The translations under genes were made by a program, and so were the position numbers. Under the pieces are notes generated by a model. It was not told where the DNA came from and searched no databases. It worked only from the letters and a program-made list of their open reading frames with translations. This document shows, piece by piece, positions 46,983 through 55,227 of a DNA stretch of 64,000 nt (the first letter of the stretch is position 1; each line of letters opens with the position of its first letter). This DNA is from Rhodobacteraceae bacterium Alg238-R152 (GTDB lineage: Bacteria > Pseudomonadota > Alphaproteobacteria > Rhodobacterales > Rhodobacteraceae), in the NCBI GenBank assembly GCA_900537125.1, contig UNRJ01000001.1, positions 372,001 to 436,000 on the forward strand, written 5' to 3'.

Positions 46983-47797
46983 CACATGCCCCCCATGGCG
47001 TTTAACGGGTTGGCCAGAAGGGTGCGGGTGGCGGTGGCTACGTCGTACTGGCGCATGAGGCTTTCGCCAATCAGGAAGGTGCGGGCGCCGTAACGGGCCA
47101 TGTCGGCCAGTTCCGTCGGTGTGTTGAGGCCACTTTCGCAGACAATCAGCCGGTCTTCCGGCACCAGTTTGGACAGAGTGCGGGTGGTGTCGAGCGTGGT
47201 CTCAAAGGTTTTGAGATTGCGGTTGTTGATGCCCATCAGCGGGGATTTGAGCTGGCTGGCGCGTTCCAGTTCCTCGCGGTCATGCACCTCCAGCAGCACG
47301 TCCATGTTCCAGCCAAAGGCCGCCTCTTCGAGCTCTTGCGCTTGTGCGTCGCTGACGGAGGCGAGGATGATCAGGATGCAGTCCGCGCCAAGCGCGCGGG
47401 CTTCGGACACCTGATAAGTGTCATACATGAAATCCTTGCGCAGCGCAGGCAGGTTCGTCGCGTTGCGAGCTTCGGTCAGGAAGGATTTTTGGCCTTGAAA
47501 GCTTGGGGTGTCTGTCAAGACAGACAGGCAGGTTGCGCCACCTTCTTCATAGGCTTTGGCCAGTTCCGGTGGGTTGAAGTCTTCGCGGATCAGGCCCTTG
47601 GAAGGAGAGGCTTTTTTTACTTCGGCAATCAGGCCGTAGCCTTCGCGGGCGGCCTTGTGAAGCGCGTCGGAAAAGCCGCGGGTTGGGCTGGCTTCGCGCG
47701 CTTCGGCCTCAACTGCCTCCAGAGGTTTGGCAGCCTTGTCGGCGGCCACTTCTTCCAGCTTGTAAGCTTTGATTTTGTCCAGAACGGTTTCGGTCAT
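46982..47797 (-). CDS. trpC: indole-3-glycerol phosphate synthase
   Basis: Fifth step of tryptophan synthesis, closing the indole ring. The 271-residue TIM barrel has [12 protein letters not shown], with the catalytic lysine, [12 protein letters not shown], the INNRNLKTF block and ICESGLNT. It is stand-alone, not fused with trpF as in E. coli. It overlaps ung by 4 nt upstream and moaC by 1 nt downstream. Confidence 0.97.
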   Translation of the reverse strand: MTETVLDKIKAYKLEEVAADKAAKPLEAVEAEAREASPTRGFSDALHKAAREGYGLIAEVKKASPSKGLIREDFNPPELAKAYEEGGATCLSVLTDTPSFQGQKSFLTEARNATNLPALRKDFMYDTYQVSEARALGADCILIILASVSDAQAQELEEAAFGWNMDVLLEVHDREELERASQLKSPLMGINNRNLKTFETTLDTTRTLSKLVPEDRLIVCESGLNTPTELADMARYGARTFLIGESLMRQYDVATATRTLLANPLNAMGGM

Positions 47798-48462
47798 GCG
47801 TCAGTCCAATTTATCGGTGTGTCGCCTTGATCGGCGAGCCATATGTTGATGGTTGAAAACGGGCGGGAGCCGAAAAATCCGCGACGCGCGGAAAGCGGCG
47901 ATGGGTGCGCCGTTTCAATCATCAGGTGTTGGCCGCCATCTTTAGGCGATGTGATGTGAGGTGCAAGGGCTTGGGCCTGTTTTCCCCACAGGACAAAAGC
48001 CGTAGGGCGGCGGGCGGAGACATCGGCCAGCACTTGATGGGCCAGGGTTTGCCAGCCGAGTGCTTTGTGGCCGTTGGCGTCGCGAGCGGGGACAGACAAT
48101 ACAGTGTTGAGCAGAAGCACGCCTTGTTTGGCCCAGAAGCGCAGGTCGCCGGTTGATGGGGTTGCGCCAAGATCGTTCTGCAACTCTTTGTAAATGTTGT
48201 TCAAAGAGCGGGGTAGTGGGGTCACGTCGGGTTCCACGGAGAAAGACAAGCCGTGGGCGTGACCGGGCGTTGGGTATGGGTCCTGGCCTAGAATGACCAC
48301 GCGCACGCTTTCTGGTGCCACGGCTTCAAGCGCGGCAAAGCGTTGGCCCGCGGGAGGAAGGATCTCCCGCGGGCCGTTTTGGAGCTTTGCTTCGATGTCT
48401 GGCCAGCGATCCGTGAAAAACGGCAGGTGCGCCCATTGGTTGGGCAGTATCGCTATGCTCAT
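47794..48462 (-). CDS. ung: uracil-DNA glycosylase
   Basis: Family 1 UDG that removes uracil from DNA. The 222-residue protein has the water-activating motif [18 protein letters not shown], the [18 protein letters not shown] segment, and the DNA-intercalation loop [13 protein letters not shown]. It sits between trpD and trpC with 4-nt overlaps on both sides, which is unusual. Confidence 0.97.
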   Translation of the reverse strand: MSIAILPNQWAHLPFFTDRWPDIEAKLQNGPREILPPAGQRFAALEAVAPESVRVVILGQDPYPTPGHAHGLSFSVEPDVTPLPRSLNNIYKELQNDLGATPSTGDLRFWAKQGVLLLNTVLSVPARDANGHKALGWQTLAHQVLADVSARRPTAFVLWGKQAQALAPHITSPKDGGQHLMIETAHPSPLSARRGFFGSRPFSTINIWLADQGDTPINWTDA

Positions 48463-49478
48463 GCGGCCGAGGTGACTTTGGCCAATGCGGCGACTTTGCC
48501 TTTCGCAGCACCAGAGTCGATGCTTTCGCGGGCCTTTTCAACACCTTCGCGCAGATCACTGGCCGCGTCGGCCACCACCAGTGCAGCGGCGGAGTTGAGC
48601 AGAACGGCATCACGGTAGGCGCTTTGGGCCCCATCTAGCAGAGCACGGAAAGCGTTGGCGTTGTCTTCTGGCGTGCTGCCGATGATGTCCTCAAACGGAT
48701 GCACCGGCAGACCTGCATCTTCTGGGTGCAGCTCGGCGTCTTTTACTGAGCCATCGCACTCCAATGAAGAGACCCAGCTCACGCCGGTGATGGTCAACTC
48801 GTCGGTGCCGTCAGACCCATGCACCAGCCAGGCGCGTTCGCTGCCCAATTGGCCTAGTGTTTCCGCCATCGGGCGGATCAGGTCGCGGGTGAAGGCGCCG
48901 GTCAGTTGGCGTTTCACACCAGCCGGGTTGGTCAGTGGGCCAAGGATGTTGAAAATCGTGCGCGTGCCAAGCTCGGCGCGGGTGGGCATCACATGGGCAA
49001 TTGCCGGATGGTGCATGGGCGCCATCATGAAGGCGATGCCGCAGGTATTTAGCGCCTTTTCAACCACTTCTGGCCCAACCATCACGTTGATGCCCATTTG
49101 GGTTTGCACGTCCGCTGTACCGGATTTGGAGCTGAGGTTGCGATTGCCGTGTTTGGCAACCGCGACGCCCGCGCCTGCGGTGACAAAGGCCGTGGCGGTG
49201 GAGATATTGAGCGTGTGCTTGCCATCTCCGCCGGTGCCCACGATGTCAATTGCGCCTTCCGGCGCTTTCACCGCGTGGCATTTGGAGCGCATCACCGCAG
49301 CGGCGGCAGCGTACTCGTCCACGGTTTCGCCACGGGTGCGTAGGGCCATTAACAGCCCGCCCATTTGGCTTGGTGTGGCTTCGCCTTCAAACAGAAGTGT
49401 AAAGGCGTCTTCGGCCTCGTCGCGTGTCAACGGGCGATCAGCCGCGGCGCCGATCAGAAATTTAATGTCGGCAGTCAT
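48459..49478 (-). CDS. trpD: anthranilate phosphoribosyltransferase
   Basis: Second step of tryptophan synthesis: anthranilate plus PRPP. The 339-residue protein has the PRPP-binding [16 protein letters not shown], the [16 protein letters not shown] loop and the [13 protein letters not shown] block. Not fused with trpG. 4-nt overlaps with trpG and ung. Confidence 0.97.
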   Translation of the reverse strand: MTADIKFLIGAAADRPLTRDEAEDAFTLLFEGEATPSQMGGLLMALRTRGETVDEYAAAAAVMRSKCHAVKAPEGAIDIVGTGGDGKHTLNISTATAFVTAGAGVAVAKHGNRNLSSKSGTADVQTQMGINVMVGPEVVEKALNTCGIAFMMAPMHHPAIAHVMPTRAELGTRTIFNILGPLTNPAGVKRQLTGAFTRDLIRPMAETLGQLGSERAWLVHGSDGTDELTITGVSWVSSLECDGSVKDAELHPEDAGLPVHPFEDIIGSTPEDNANAFRALLDGAQSAYRDAVLLNSAAALVVADAASDLREGVEKARESIDSGAAKGKVAALAKVTSAA

Positions 49479-50068
49479 GCGGCGGCGTCCTCTTTGGCGG
49501 GCATCATGTCCAGAAAGTTTTTGAGCAGGGCGTGGCCGTGCTCGGATGCAATGGATTCCGGGTGGAATTGCACGCCGTGGATGGGCAGCTCCTTGTGCTG
49601 CAGCCCCATGATGGTGCCATCGTCCAGTTCGGCGGTGATCTCCAGACAGTCCGGCAGTGTGGCGCGATCCACTACAAGAGAGTGGTAGCGGGTGGCTTCA
49701 AACGGGCTGGGCAGTCCGGCAAACAGGCCTTTTCCAGTGTGTTTCATGGTGCCCATTTTGCCATGCACAATCTCATGGCAGCGCACAACGTCGCCACCAA
49801 AATGCTGACCGATGGTTTGGTGGCCCAGACACACGCCCATCAACGGAATGCGTGTTTCGACGGCGGCCTCCGTCAGCGCCAAGCAAATGCCAGCTTGAGA
49901 CGGGTCACACGGACCGGGGGACAGAAGGATTCCCGACGGGTTCATGCTCATGGCGTCCTGAACGGTCAACGCGTCGTTTCGCCAGACCTGCACATCAGCG
50001 CCCATCTCGCCCAGATAATGCACAAGATTGTAGGTGAAACTGTCGTAATTATCGATCAGAAGCAGCAT
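49475..50068 (-). CDS. trpG: anthranilate synthase component II (glutamine amidotransferase)
   Basis: Supplies ammonia from glutamine to TrpE. The 197-residue protein has [18 protein letters not shown], the [10 protein letters not shown] block, the nucleophile cysteine in [11 protein letters not shown], and the His/Glu pair in GVQFHPESI. The frame is open upstream for 30 codons, but ATG 50068 is the family start. First gene of the run; trpE is not in the window. No Trp-rich leader peptide is visible upstream. Confidence 0.96.
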   Translation of the reverse strand: MLLLIDNYDSFTYNLVHYLGEMGADVQVWRNDALTVQDAMSMNPSGILLSPGPCDPSQAGICLALTEAAVETRIPLMGVCLGHQTIGQHFGGDVVRCHEIVHGKMGTMKHTGKGLFAGLPSPFEATRYHSLVVDRATLPDCLEITAELDDGTIMGLQHKELPIHGVQFHPESIASEHGHALLKNFLDMMPAKEDAAA

Positions 50069-50187
50069 TTTGTCGGTTCTTTCCCTAAAGATGCAAAAGG
50101 GGTGGAGGCAGAGGGCCTGCTCGCGGTATACATGTTCAGGCTTGGCGCACAGGGTCAAGAGGGGCAGGAGCAGGTCGCCCTAGAAAA

Positions 50188-51639
50188 ATGGACGTAAAAG
50201 AGAGGCAGGCAGCTATGTTGCGCGGATTATTGTCAGGTGTGTTTTGGGGCGCGATCCTGGTGGGGGGCGTTTTGGCAGCGACGTCGCTGTTGTCGCCATT
50301 GCCGGCGACGGTGACACCTCAGACCAACACTGATGCGCCAAAAACGACAACTGACACACCGCAGGATACCGGTGCGGTTGAGACGAAATCGCAGGCAGAT
50401 ACCGCGGTGGAAGAGGTGACAGCCGGGGACGCTCCGGCCACTGATGGCAGCGATGCACCGCCTTTGAGCAACACAGCTTCTGCGCCAAAACCCGAGACAG
50501 GCACAGAAACAGCGGCTTTGGCGGCGCCCGTTGCAACGGCAACTGACGGTGCGGTGGCAATGAACGAAGAAACGCCGGTTCTGCCCAACCCACAGGCGGA
50601 AACACCCGCAGCGCCTGTGCCAGATTCCGAGTTGTCTATTTCCACTAACCCGCCACAGCCTGCCGCGCCAAACGTCGCAGAAACAGAAGCCTTTCCAACG
50701 CCTTCGGCGACAGATGAGGGGATCGAAGTGGCGACTTCCGAGGCCACGGATACAGTTGAAAACCTTGTGACTGAGGCGGCTCCAATTGAAGAGGCTGAGG
50801 ACATCACACCCAATGCTGAAGCGGCAGAGGAATTGGCTGAGGACAGCGCAAGCGAGAGCCTTTTGAAACCAGCGACTGATTTGAATGAGACTTTTGAGCA
50901 ACGCACCTCTTCGCGGTTGCCAACAGTTGGCAGTGACGATGGCGCGGACATGGATGCCATGGCCTCACGACCGGTGGAAGCCAATGCAGAACCGTTTGAG
51001 AATGCAGAAGAAAAGCCGGTCATGGCGATTGTTTTGATCGACACGGGTGAGCAGAGCTTTGACATGGAAGCGTTGGAAAGTTTCCCCTATCCATTGAGCA
51101 TTGCCGTGAGCACGTTGGATCCAAATGTGGCTGAGAAATCAGCGGACTACCGTGCGCGAGGCTTTGAAGTCCTGGCGATGATGAATATGCCTATCGATGC
51201 CAGCGCAAGTGATGTGGAGCAGGCATTGCAAGCTCATATGTCGGTGTCCGATGTCTTTGTTGGTGTCATGGAGGGACTGGATGATGGCTTGCAAGGCAGC
51301 AAAGAAATCAGCGATCAGGTGACAGTGGCGTTGTTGGACAGCGGCCACGGATTGTTGATGTTTGCCAACGGGTTGAACACCGCGCAAAAGTTGGCGGCCA
51401 AAGAGGGCGTGCCTTCAGCGACAGTGTTCCGTGACTTCGATGATAAGGGCCAATCCGCCGTTGTGATGCGCCGGTTTTTGGACGGGGCAGCGTTTAAATC
51501 CGGGCAGGAACAGAGCGTCGTGATGGTGGGTCGTCTGCGCGATGAGGCGATCTCTGCGCTGCTGCTGTGGGCTTTGCAAGACCGCGCTGGCACCGTGGCC
51601 ATGGCGCCGGTGTCGGCGGCGTTTGACACCATCAACTGA
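50188..51639 (+). CDS. divergent polysaccharide deacetylase family protein
   Basis: A 483-residue protein with a single N-terminal membrane helix (GVFWGAILVGGVLAATSLL), a long low-complexity Ala/Glu/Pro/Thr linker (about 40-275), and a C-terminal YibQ-type divergent polysaccharide deacetylase domain. The latter begins near MAIVLIDTGEQ and includes PYPLSIAVST, RGFEVLAMMNMPI and the C-terminal ALLLWALQDRAGTVAMAP. The domain is expected in the periplasm, tethered by the linker; the catalytic site is degenerate in this family and activity is unknown. Divergent from trpG. An ATG at 50215 is an alternative start. A terminator follows at 51667. Confidence 0.85.
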   Translation: MDVKERQAAMLRGLLSGVFWGAILVGGVLAATSLLSPLPATVTPQTNTDAPKTTTDTPQDTGAVETKSQADTAVEEVTAGDAPATDGSDAPPLSNTASAPKPETGTETAALAAPVATATDGAVAMNEETPVLPNPQAETPAAPVPDSELSISTNPPQPAAPNVAETEAFPTPSATDEGIEVATSEATDTVENLVTEAAPIEEAEDITPNAEAAEELAEDSASESLLKPATDLNETFEQRTSSRLPTVGSDDGADMDAMASRPVEANAEPFENAEEKPVMAIVLIDTGEQSFDMEALESFPYPLSIAVSTLDPNVAEKSADYRARGFEVLAMMNMPIDASASDVEQALQAHMSVSDVFVGVMEGLDDGLQGSKEISDQVTVALLDSGHGLLMFANGLNTAQKLAAKEGVPSATVFRDFDDKGQSAVVMRRFLDGAAFKSGQEQSVVMVGRLRDEAISALLLWALQDRAGTVAMAPVSAAFDTIN

Positions 51640-51666
51640 CGCCCTTTGGCGTAAGTGTTAACGTGG

Positions 51667-51696
51667 AAAACCGGCGTCTTAGGACGTCGGTTTTTT
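51667..51696 (+). terminator. rho-independent terminator after the deacetylase-like gene
   Basis: Stem AAAACCGGCGTC/GACGTCGGTTTT (one GU pair) around TTAG, then TT. The right arm overlaps the start of the 44-nt dispersed repeat (51684-51727). Confidence 0.8.
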
Positions 51697-51727
51697 GTCT
51701 GTATCGCAGCTGTTTTACGGAGGTGCG
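51684..51727 (+). repeat. 44-nt dispersed intergenic repeat, copy B
   Basis: Matches 6306-6349 at 36 of 44 positions, ungapped, in the same orientation. Its 5' part forms the right arm of the terminator after the deacetylase-like gene. Confidence 0.75.
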
Positions 51728-51827
51728 TTTTTTTAGGGCGTAAGACGTTAACGGTGCTGCCGCCTTAACAGAGACACAATCTTGAGTAGAGTTTGGCCCG
51801 AGGGTAAATTGGTTGAGGGGGTGGGTT

Positions 51828-52709
51828 TTGAAGGTGGGTTGGTTAAAAGGTCTTTTGCTGAGTATTGGTCTGTGTGGTTCTGGGCAGGTCGCATTTGCGG
51901 AAACAGATGCTGGGCGATGCGTACCGGATGACACGCATATGTGCGCCATATTCAGGATGGAAGGTCGATCTCACTTGATGACGTTTCAACGTGTCGTGAT
52001 TCCACAGGCGGTGGAAAAATGTGAGCAAGACGATTTTGAAAGTTGTGTCTACTCTGGAAGTGTATTGTCGCAGGCCACCGGGGTCGACAGGGATTTGAAG
52101 ACGGCCGCGCAAGTGCTAGGTAGAGCCTGTTTGGCAAATCACGCAGAGGGATGTCACGAGTTGGGGCAGATGCTTTGGGAGTCAACAGACCGCAAAGAGG
52201 AAGCCTTTGACGCCTTGTCTCGGGGATGTGAGCTTGGGTTTGATCATGCGTGCCTTTCCAAGGCCACTCCAATGGAAGAAGGTGTGGGGGGAACTGCTGA
52301 GGACGCTTATGCGATATACCGCGATCATTGCGAAGGCGGGTCTTTGGATGGTTGTCAGAGTCAGGCGGTGCTTTTGAAACACGGAAAGGGGGTCCCTCAA
52401 AATTCAGAGAAAGCGGCCTCAATGTTTGAACGCCTTTGTGAGCAGGGATTGCCAAGTGCTTGTTTCCGACTCGCCACCATGCATTTTCATGAAGAAGCGC
52501 GTTCCAACGATCCGAAACGTATCAACGACTTGCTGACCTTTGCTTGTCAGGAGACACATGCTGATGCCTGCGGTTTCCTTGGCGTGACAATGATTATCGC
52601 GAACAACAACGAGATCATGGCCCCCGCAAAACAAGCGATCATAAAAGGCTGTGACCTTGGATCGTCATTGTCCTGCGACTTCATGGAGAAGGCGACAAGC
52701 CAAGACTGA
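51828..52709 (+). CDS. cysteine-rich Sel1-like repeat protein
   Basis: A secreted protein of about 293 residues. A signal peptide (GLLLSIGLCGSGQVAFA) is followed by six to seven Sel1-like helical repeats of about 36 residues, most with a cysteine pair spaced about seven apart: ACLANHAEGC, GCELGFDHAC, HCEGGSLDGC, LCEQGLPSAC, ACQETHADAC, GCDLGSSLSC. This is the pattern of Helicobacter-type cysteine-rich Sel1 proteins, whose pairs form disulfides. The TTG at 51828 is best placed after GAGGGG and gives a good signal peptide; TTG 51813 and GTG 51834 are alternatives. Probably periplasmic; partner unknown. Confidence 0.82.
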   Translation: MKVGWLKGLLLSIGLCGSGQVAFAETDAGRCVPDDTHMCAIFRMEGRSHLMTFQRVVIPQAVEKCEQDDFESCVYSGSVLSQATGVDRDLKTAAQVLGRACLANHAEGCHELGQMLWESTDRKEEAFDALSRGCELGFDHACLSKATPMEEGVGGTAEDAYAIYRDHCEGGSLDGCQSQAVLLKHGKGVPQNSEKAASMFERLCEQGLPSACFRLATMHFHEEARSNDPKRINDLLTFACQETHADACGFLGVTMIIANNNEIMAPAKQAIIKGCDLGSSLSCDFMEKATSQD

Positions 52710-52726
52710 GCAGAGCGCACCTTAGG

Positions 52727-52909
52727 CTAAAACTTCACCGGATTGCGCCGCTGAGGCTCTAGCGTAAGGAACTCGGGCCAGCCAATGAACTTCTCGATCA
52801 ACACCAGCACGATACAGGCTGCCACGACGCCAAGCACCAGTTTGACCCGCTTTTCCGAGGGCGGGTTGCGAGACCATTTGCTCATGCGCAGGAGGTGGCG
52901 GAAATTCAT
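52727..52909 (-). CDS. small single-pass membrane protein
   Basis: A 60-residue protein with a basic N-terminus (FRHLLRMSKWSRNPPSEKRVK), one transmembrane helix (LVLGVVAACIVLVLIEKFIGW) and a short tail. I recall similar small proteins in other Rhodobacteraceae, with the same MSKW and EKR(V)KLVLGV features. Function unknown. Downstream of hpt on the same strand by 55 nt. Confidence 0.7.
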   Translation of the reverse strand: MNFRHLLRMSKWSRNPPSEKRVKLVLGVVAACIVLVLIEKFIGWPEFLTLEPQRRNPVKF

Positions 52910-52964
52910 CTAAGCGCCTTTGGGAAGCCGCGGAGCCGTTTGTGGCATCGCGGAACTCAACAGA

Positions 52965-53510
52965 TTACGTGTCTTCGACAAAGCGCACTTTGCCAATGAA
53001 CGGCAAGTTGCGATTGCGTTGGGCGTAGTCGATGCCATAACCCACAACAAATTCATCAGGAATGGAAAAGCCAATCCAGTCGGCGGCAATGTCAGCCTCG
53101 CGGCGGGAGGGTTTGTCCAGCAACGCGATGGTTTTGATCTTGGCGGGGTTGCGGGCTTTCAGAAGGTGCAGCACGTGGGTCAAGGTGTGGCCTGTGTCGA
53201 CGATGTCCTCGACCACCAACACGTCACGCCCTTCAATTTCACCGCGCAAGTCTTTGAAAATGCGCACTTCCCGGCTGCTTTCCATGGCGTTTCCATAAGA
53301 AGAGGCCTCGAGGAAGTCGACCTCAACGGGCAAGTCCAACTCGCGCACCAGATCCGCGATGAAGACAAAAGAACCGCGCAGCAGGCCGACCACAATCAGC
53401 TTATCCGTACCATTATATTCGGCCTGAATTTCGCTTGAGAGGTCTTCGATCCGGGCCGCAATAGACTTGGCGGAGATCATTTGATCGATGACATATGGAC
53501 GCTCTGACAT
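52965..53510 (-). CDS. hpt: hypoxanthine phosphoribosyltransferase
   Basis: Purine salvage: converts hypoxanthine (and guanine) with PRPP to IMP (GMP). The 181-residue protein has the PRPP-binding motif [14 protein letters not shown], the FLEASSYGN loop, and the C-terminal [19 protein letters not shown] block. The frame is open upstream, but ATG 53510 with AGAGGG is the family start. Divergent from the RatA-like gene with a 98-nt gap. Confidence 0.95.
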   Translation of the reverse strand: MSERPYVIDQMISAKSIAARIEDLSSEIQAEYNGTDKLIVVGLLRGSFVFIADLVRELDLPVEVDFLEASSYGNAMESSREVRIFKDLRGEIEGRDVLVVEDIVDTGHTLTHVLHLLKARNPAKIKTIALLDKPSRREADIAADWIGFSIPDEFVVGYGIDYAQRNRNLPFIGKVRFVEDT

Positions 53511-53608
53511 GAGACCCTCTTGATTTTCTCTATCTTGCGCCGCTATGTGCGCCACCAGAACTGTGCATAGCGGGGACGCGGTGCACTGTCACGCCAAAAT
53601 GAGATGAC

Positions 53609-54064
53609 ATGCCGACGCATTCTGAGACCCGCACGCTGCCGTATACTGCCCAACAGATGTATGATCTGGTGGCGGATGTGGCGTCTTATCCGCAGTTTTT
53701 GCCGTGGTGCGCTGCAGCGCGCATCCGCTCGGTGACGCCGGTGCAGACCGAGATTGGCACTGGCGACGAGATGCTGGCGGATTTGGTGATTTCGTTCAAA
53801 GTATTTCGGGAGCGCTTTGGCAGCCGGGTTGTACTGTATCCTGAGGTCAAACACATCGACACAGAGTATTTGGACGGGCCGTTCAAATACATGAAATCCA
53901 CCTGGGATTTTGCCGATGTTGACGGTGGCGTCGACGTGACGTTCTTTGTGGATTTTGAATTCAAGAACATCATTTTGCAAAAGGCCATTGGCTTGGTCTT
54001 CAATGAGGCGATGCACCGGATTGTGGCGGCGTTTGAAACACGTGCAAAGGCGCTTTACGACTGA
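53609..54064 (+). CDS. RatA/COQ10-type START-domain protein
   Basis: A 151-residue START-like protein of the family annotated as RatA toxin or COQ10. The ADVASYPQFLPWCAAARI block and the C-terminal ALGLVFNEAM-like AIGLVFNEAMHRIVAAFETRA helix are typical. Members bind ubiquinone (COQ10) or associate with ribosomes (RatA); which applies is unresolved. No RatB-like partner follows: the next gene is on the opposite strand and the two stops overlap by 10 nt. Confidence 0.88.
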   Translation: MPTHSETRTLPYTAQQMYDLVADVASYPQFLPWCAAARIRSVTPVQTEIGTGDEMLADLVISFKVFRERFGSRVVLYPEVKHIDTEYLDGPFKYMKSTWDFADVDGGVDVTFFVDFEFKNIILQKAIGLVFNEAMHRIVAAFETRAKALYD

Positions 54065-54468
54065 TCCTTTCGAGTGCGACGTGATGTACTCAACAAGTTG
54101 CGAAACGTGGGGCAGTCAAACTGGTTTTCGTGCGGACAGTCTGCGATGTGGCGAAGCAGGCTGACCAACTCGGTGAGTTCCACGATTTTGCGGTCCACGT
54201 CATTTGCTTTTTGAACAAAAGTGCCGCGGTCAATTTTGATGACCGAAGGCGTTGGCATCATGGCGGATACCTCTTTGAGCGAGAATTGTGCGGCCTGTGC
54301 GAGCGCAATGAAGGACAGGCGCTCCAGCACATCTGGATCGTATTGTCGGCGCAGCCCGTGTTTCCCGGTGGAGCGGATCAAGCCAAGTTCTTCATAGTAA
54401 CGTAATGTGGACGGAGGCAGGCCAGCGGAGTCGGCCACGTCGCGAATGTCCAAGGTTTTTGCGTTCAT
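54055..54468 (-). CDS. MerR family transcriptional regulator
   Basis: A 137-residue regulator with the N-terminal MerR helix-turn-helix (DIRDVADSAGLPPSTLRYYEELGLI, wing GKHGLRRQYDPDVLERL) and a dimerisation helix. The C-terminal end reads HIADCPHENQFDCPTFRNLL, with two cysteines and a histidine that could bind a metal or sense redox state. It is divergent from the TPMT-like gene at 65 nt, suggesting control of that gene or itself. Confidence 0.88.
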   Translation of the reverse strand: MNAKTLDIRDVADSAGLPPSTLRYYEELGLIRSTGKHGLRRQYDPDVLERLSFIALAQAAQFSLKEVSAMMPTPSVIKIDRGTFVQKANDVDRKIVELTELVSLLRHIADCPHENQFDCPTFRNLLSTSRRTRKDQS

Positions 54469-54533
54469 GGGCTTGACCTAAAGTGAGCTTGAAGTTGTAT
54501 CACCACTAAGCAACAGCTGAGCAGGAGGCGTCA

Positions 54534-55175
54534 ATGGAAGAAGCATTTTGGCAAGACAGGTGGCAAAACCAGAAAATTGGGTTTCACGAACCGGCGCCAA
54601 ATACGCGCTTGATTGCGCATTTTGAGGCTTTGGCTGTGGCCATGGGGGCTGCTGTCTTTCTGCCGCTGTGTGGCAAGTCGTTGGATATTGATTGGCTTCT
54701 GGCGCAGGGGCATCCGGTGGTTGGGATCGAGTTCCATGAAGCGGCCGTGCAAGAAGTTTTTGAGAGATTGGGGCGCCGTGCGGAGGTCACGCAAATCGGG
54801 GAGTTGCGCCGGTATGCGGCAGGAGATCTCACGTTATTTAGTGGGGATTTCTTTGCCTTGACGGCAGCGCAGGTGCCGGAGGTTTCGGCGGTTTTTGATC
54901 GGGCGGCTTTGGTGGCCATCGCGCCGGAGCAGCGTCAGGCATACGTTGATCACTTAAAGCGTCTGTGCCCAAAGGTGCCGACATTGCTTGTGAGTTTTGA
55001 TTACGACCAAAGCAAGATGCAGGGGCCACCGTTTTCGGTGTCTGCGGATATGGTGGATCAGTTTTATGGGGGCAATGTGACGCGCAGATTGCTGCAGAGC
55101 GACCCGATCATCAGTCCTCCAAAAATTCGGGGGATGGGAACGGAAGACGTTTATCTGCTGGCGCCTGTCGCATAA
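54534..55175 (+). CDS. thiopurine S-methyltransferase family protein
   Basis: A 213-residue SAM-dependent methyltransferase of the TPMT family. Typical blocks are FWQDRWQNQKIGFHEPAPNT at the start, VFLPLCGKSLDIDWLL, GHPVVGIEFHEAAV with the SAM-binding acidic residue, and the FDRAALVAI block. Bacterial members methylate thiols or, in some species, tellurite and selenite. The divergent MerR-type regulator with possible metal ligands is consistent with a metalloid role, which is inference. Confidence 0.9.
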   Translation: MEEAFWQDRWQNQKIGFHEPAPNTRLIAHFEALAVAMGAAVFLPLCGKSLDIDWLLAQGHPVVGIEFHEAAVQEVFERLGRRAEVTQIGELRRYAAGDLTLFSGDFFALTAAQVPEVSAVFDRAALVAIAPEQRQAYVDHLKRLCPKVPTLLVSFDYDQSKMQGPPFSVSADMVDQFYGGNVTRRLLQSDPIISPPKIRGMGTEDVYLLAPVA

Positions 55176-55180
55176 AAAAA

Positions 55181-55202
55181 GGGCGGCCACGTGCGGCCGC
55201 CC
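55181..55202 (-). terminator. rho-independent terminator of amtB
   Basis: Stem GGGCGGCC/GGCCGCCC around ACGTGC, followed on the minus strand by seven T (complement of 55174-55180). It lies 25 nt after the amtB stop. Confidence 0.85.
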
Positions 55203-55227
55203 AGTTCCGGAGTGATTTCAAATTGCG

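Noticed and set aside
50069-50187. Trp leader/attenuator upstream of trpG
   Set aside because: No short frame with consecutive Trp codons and no terminator-antiterminator pair visible.
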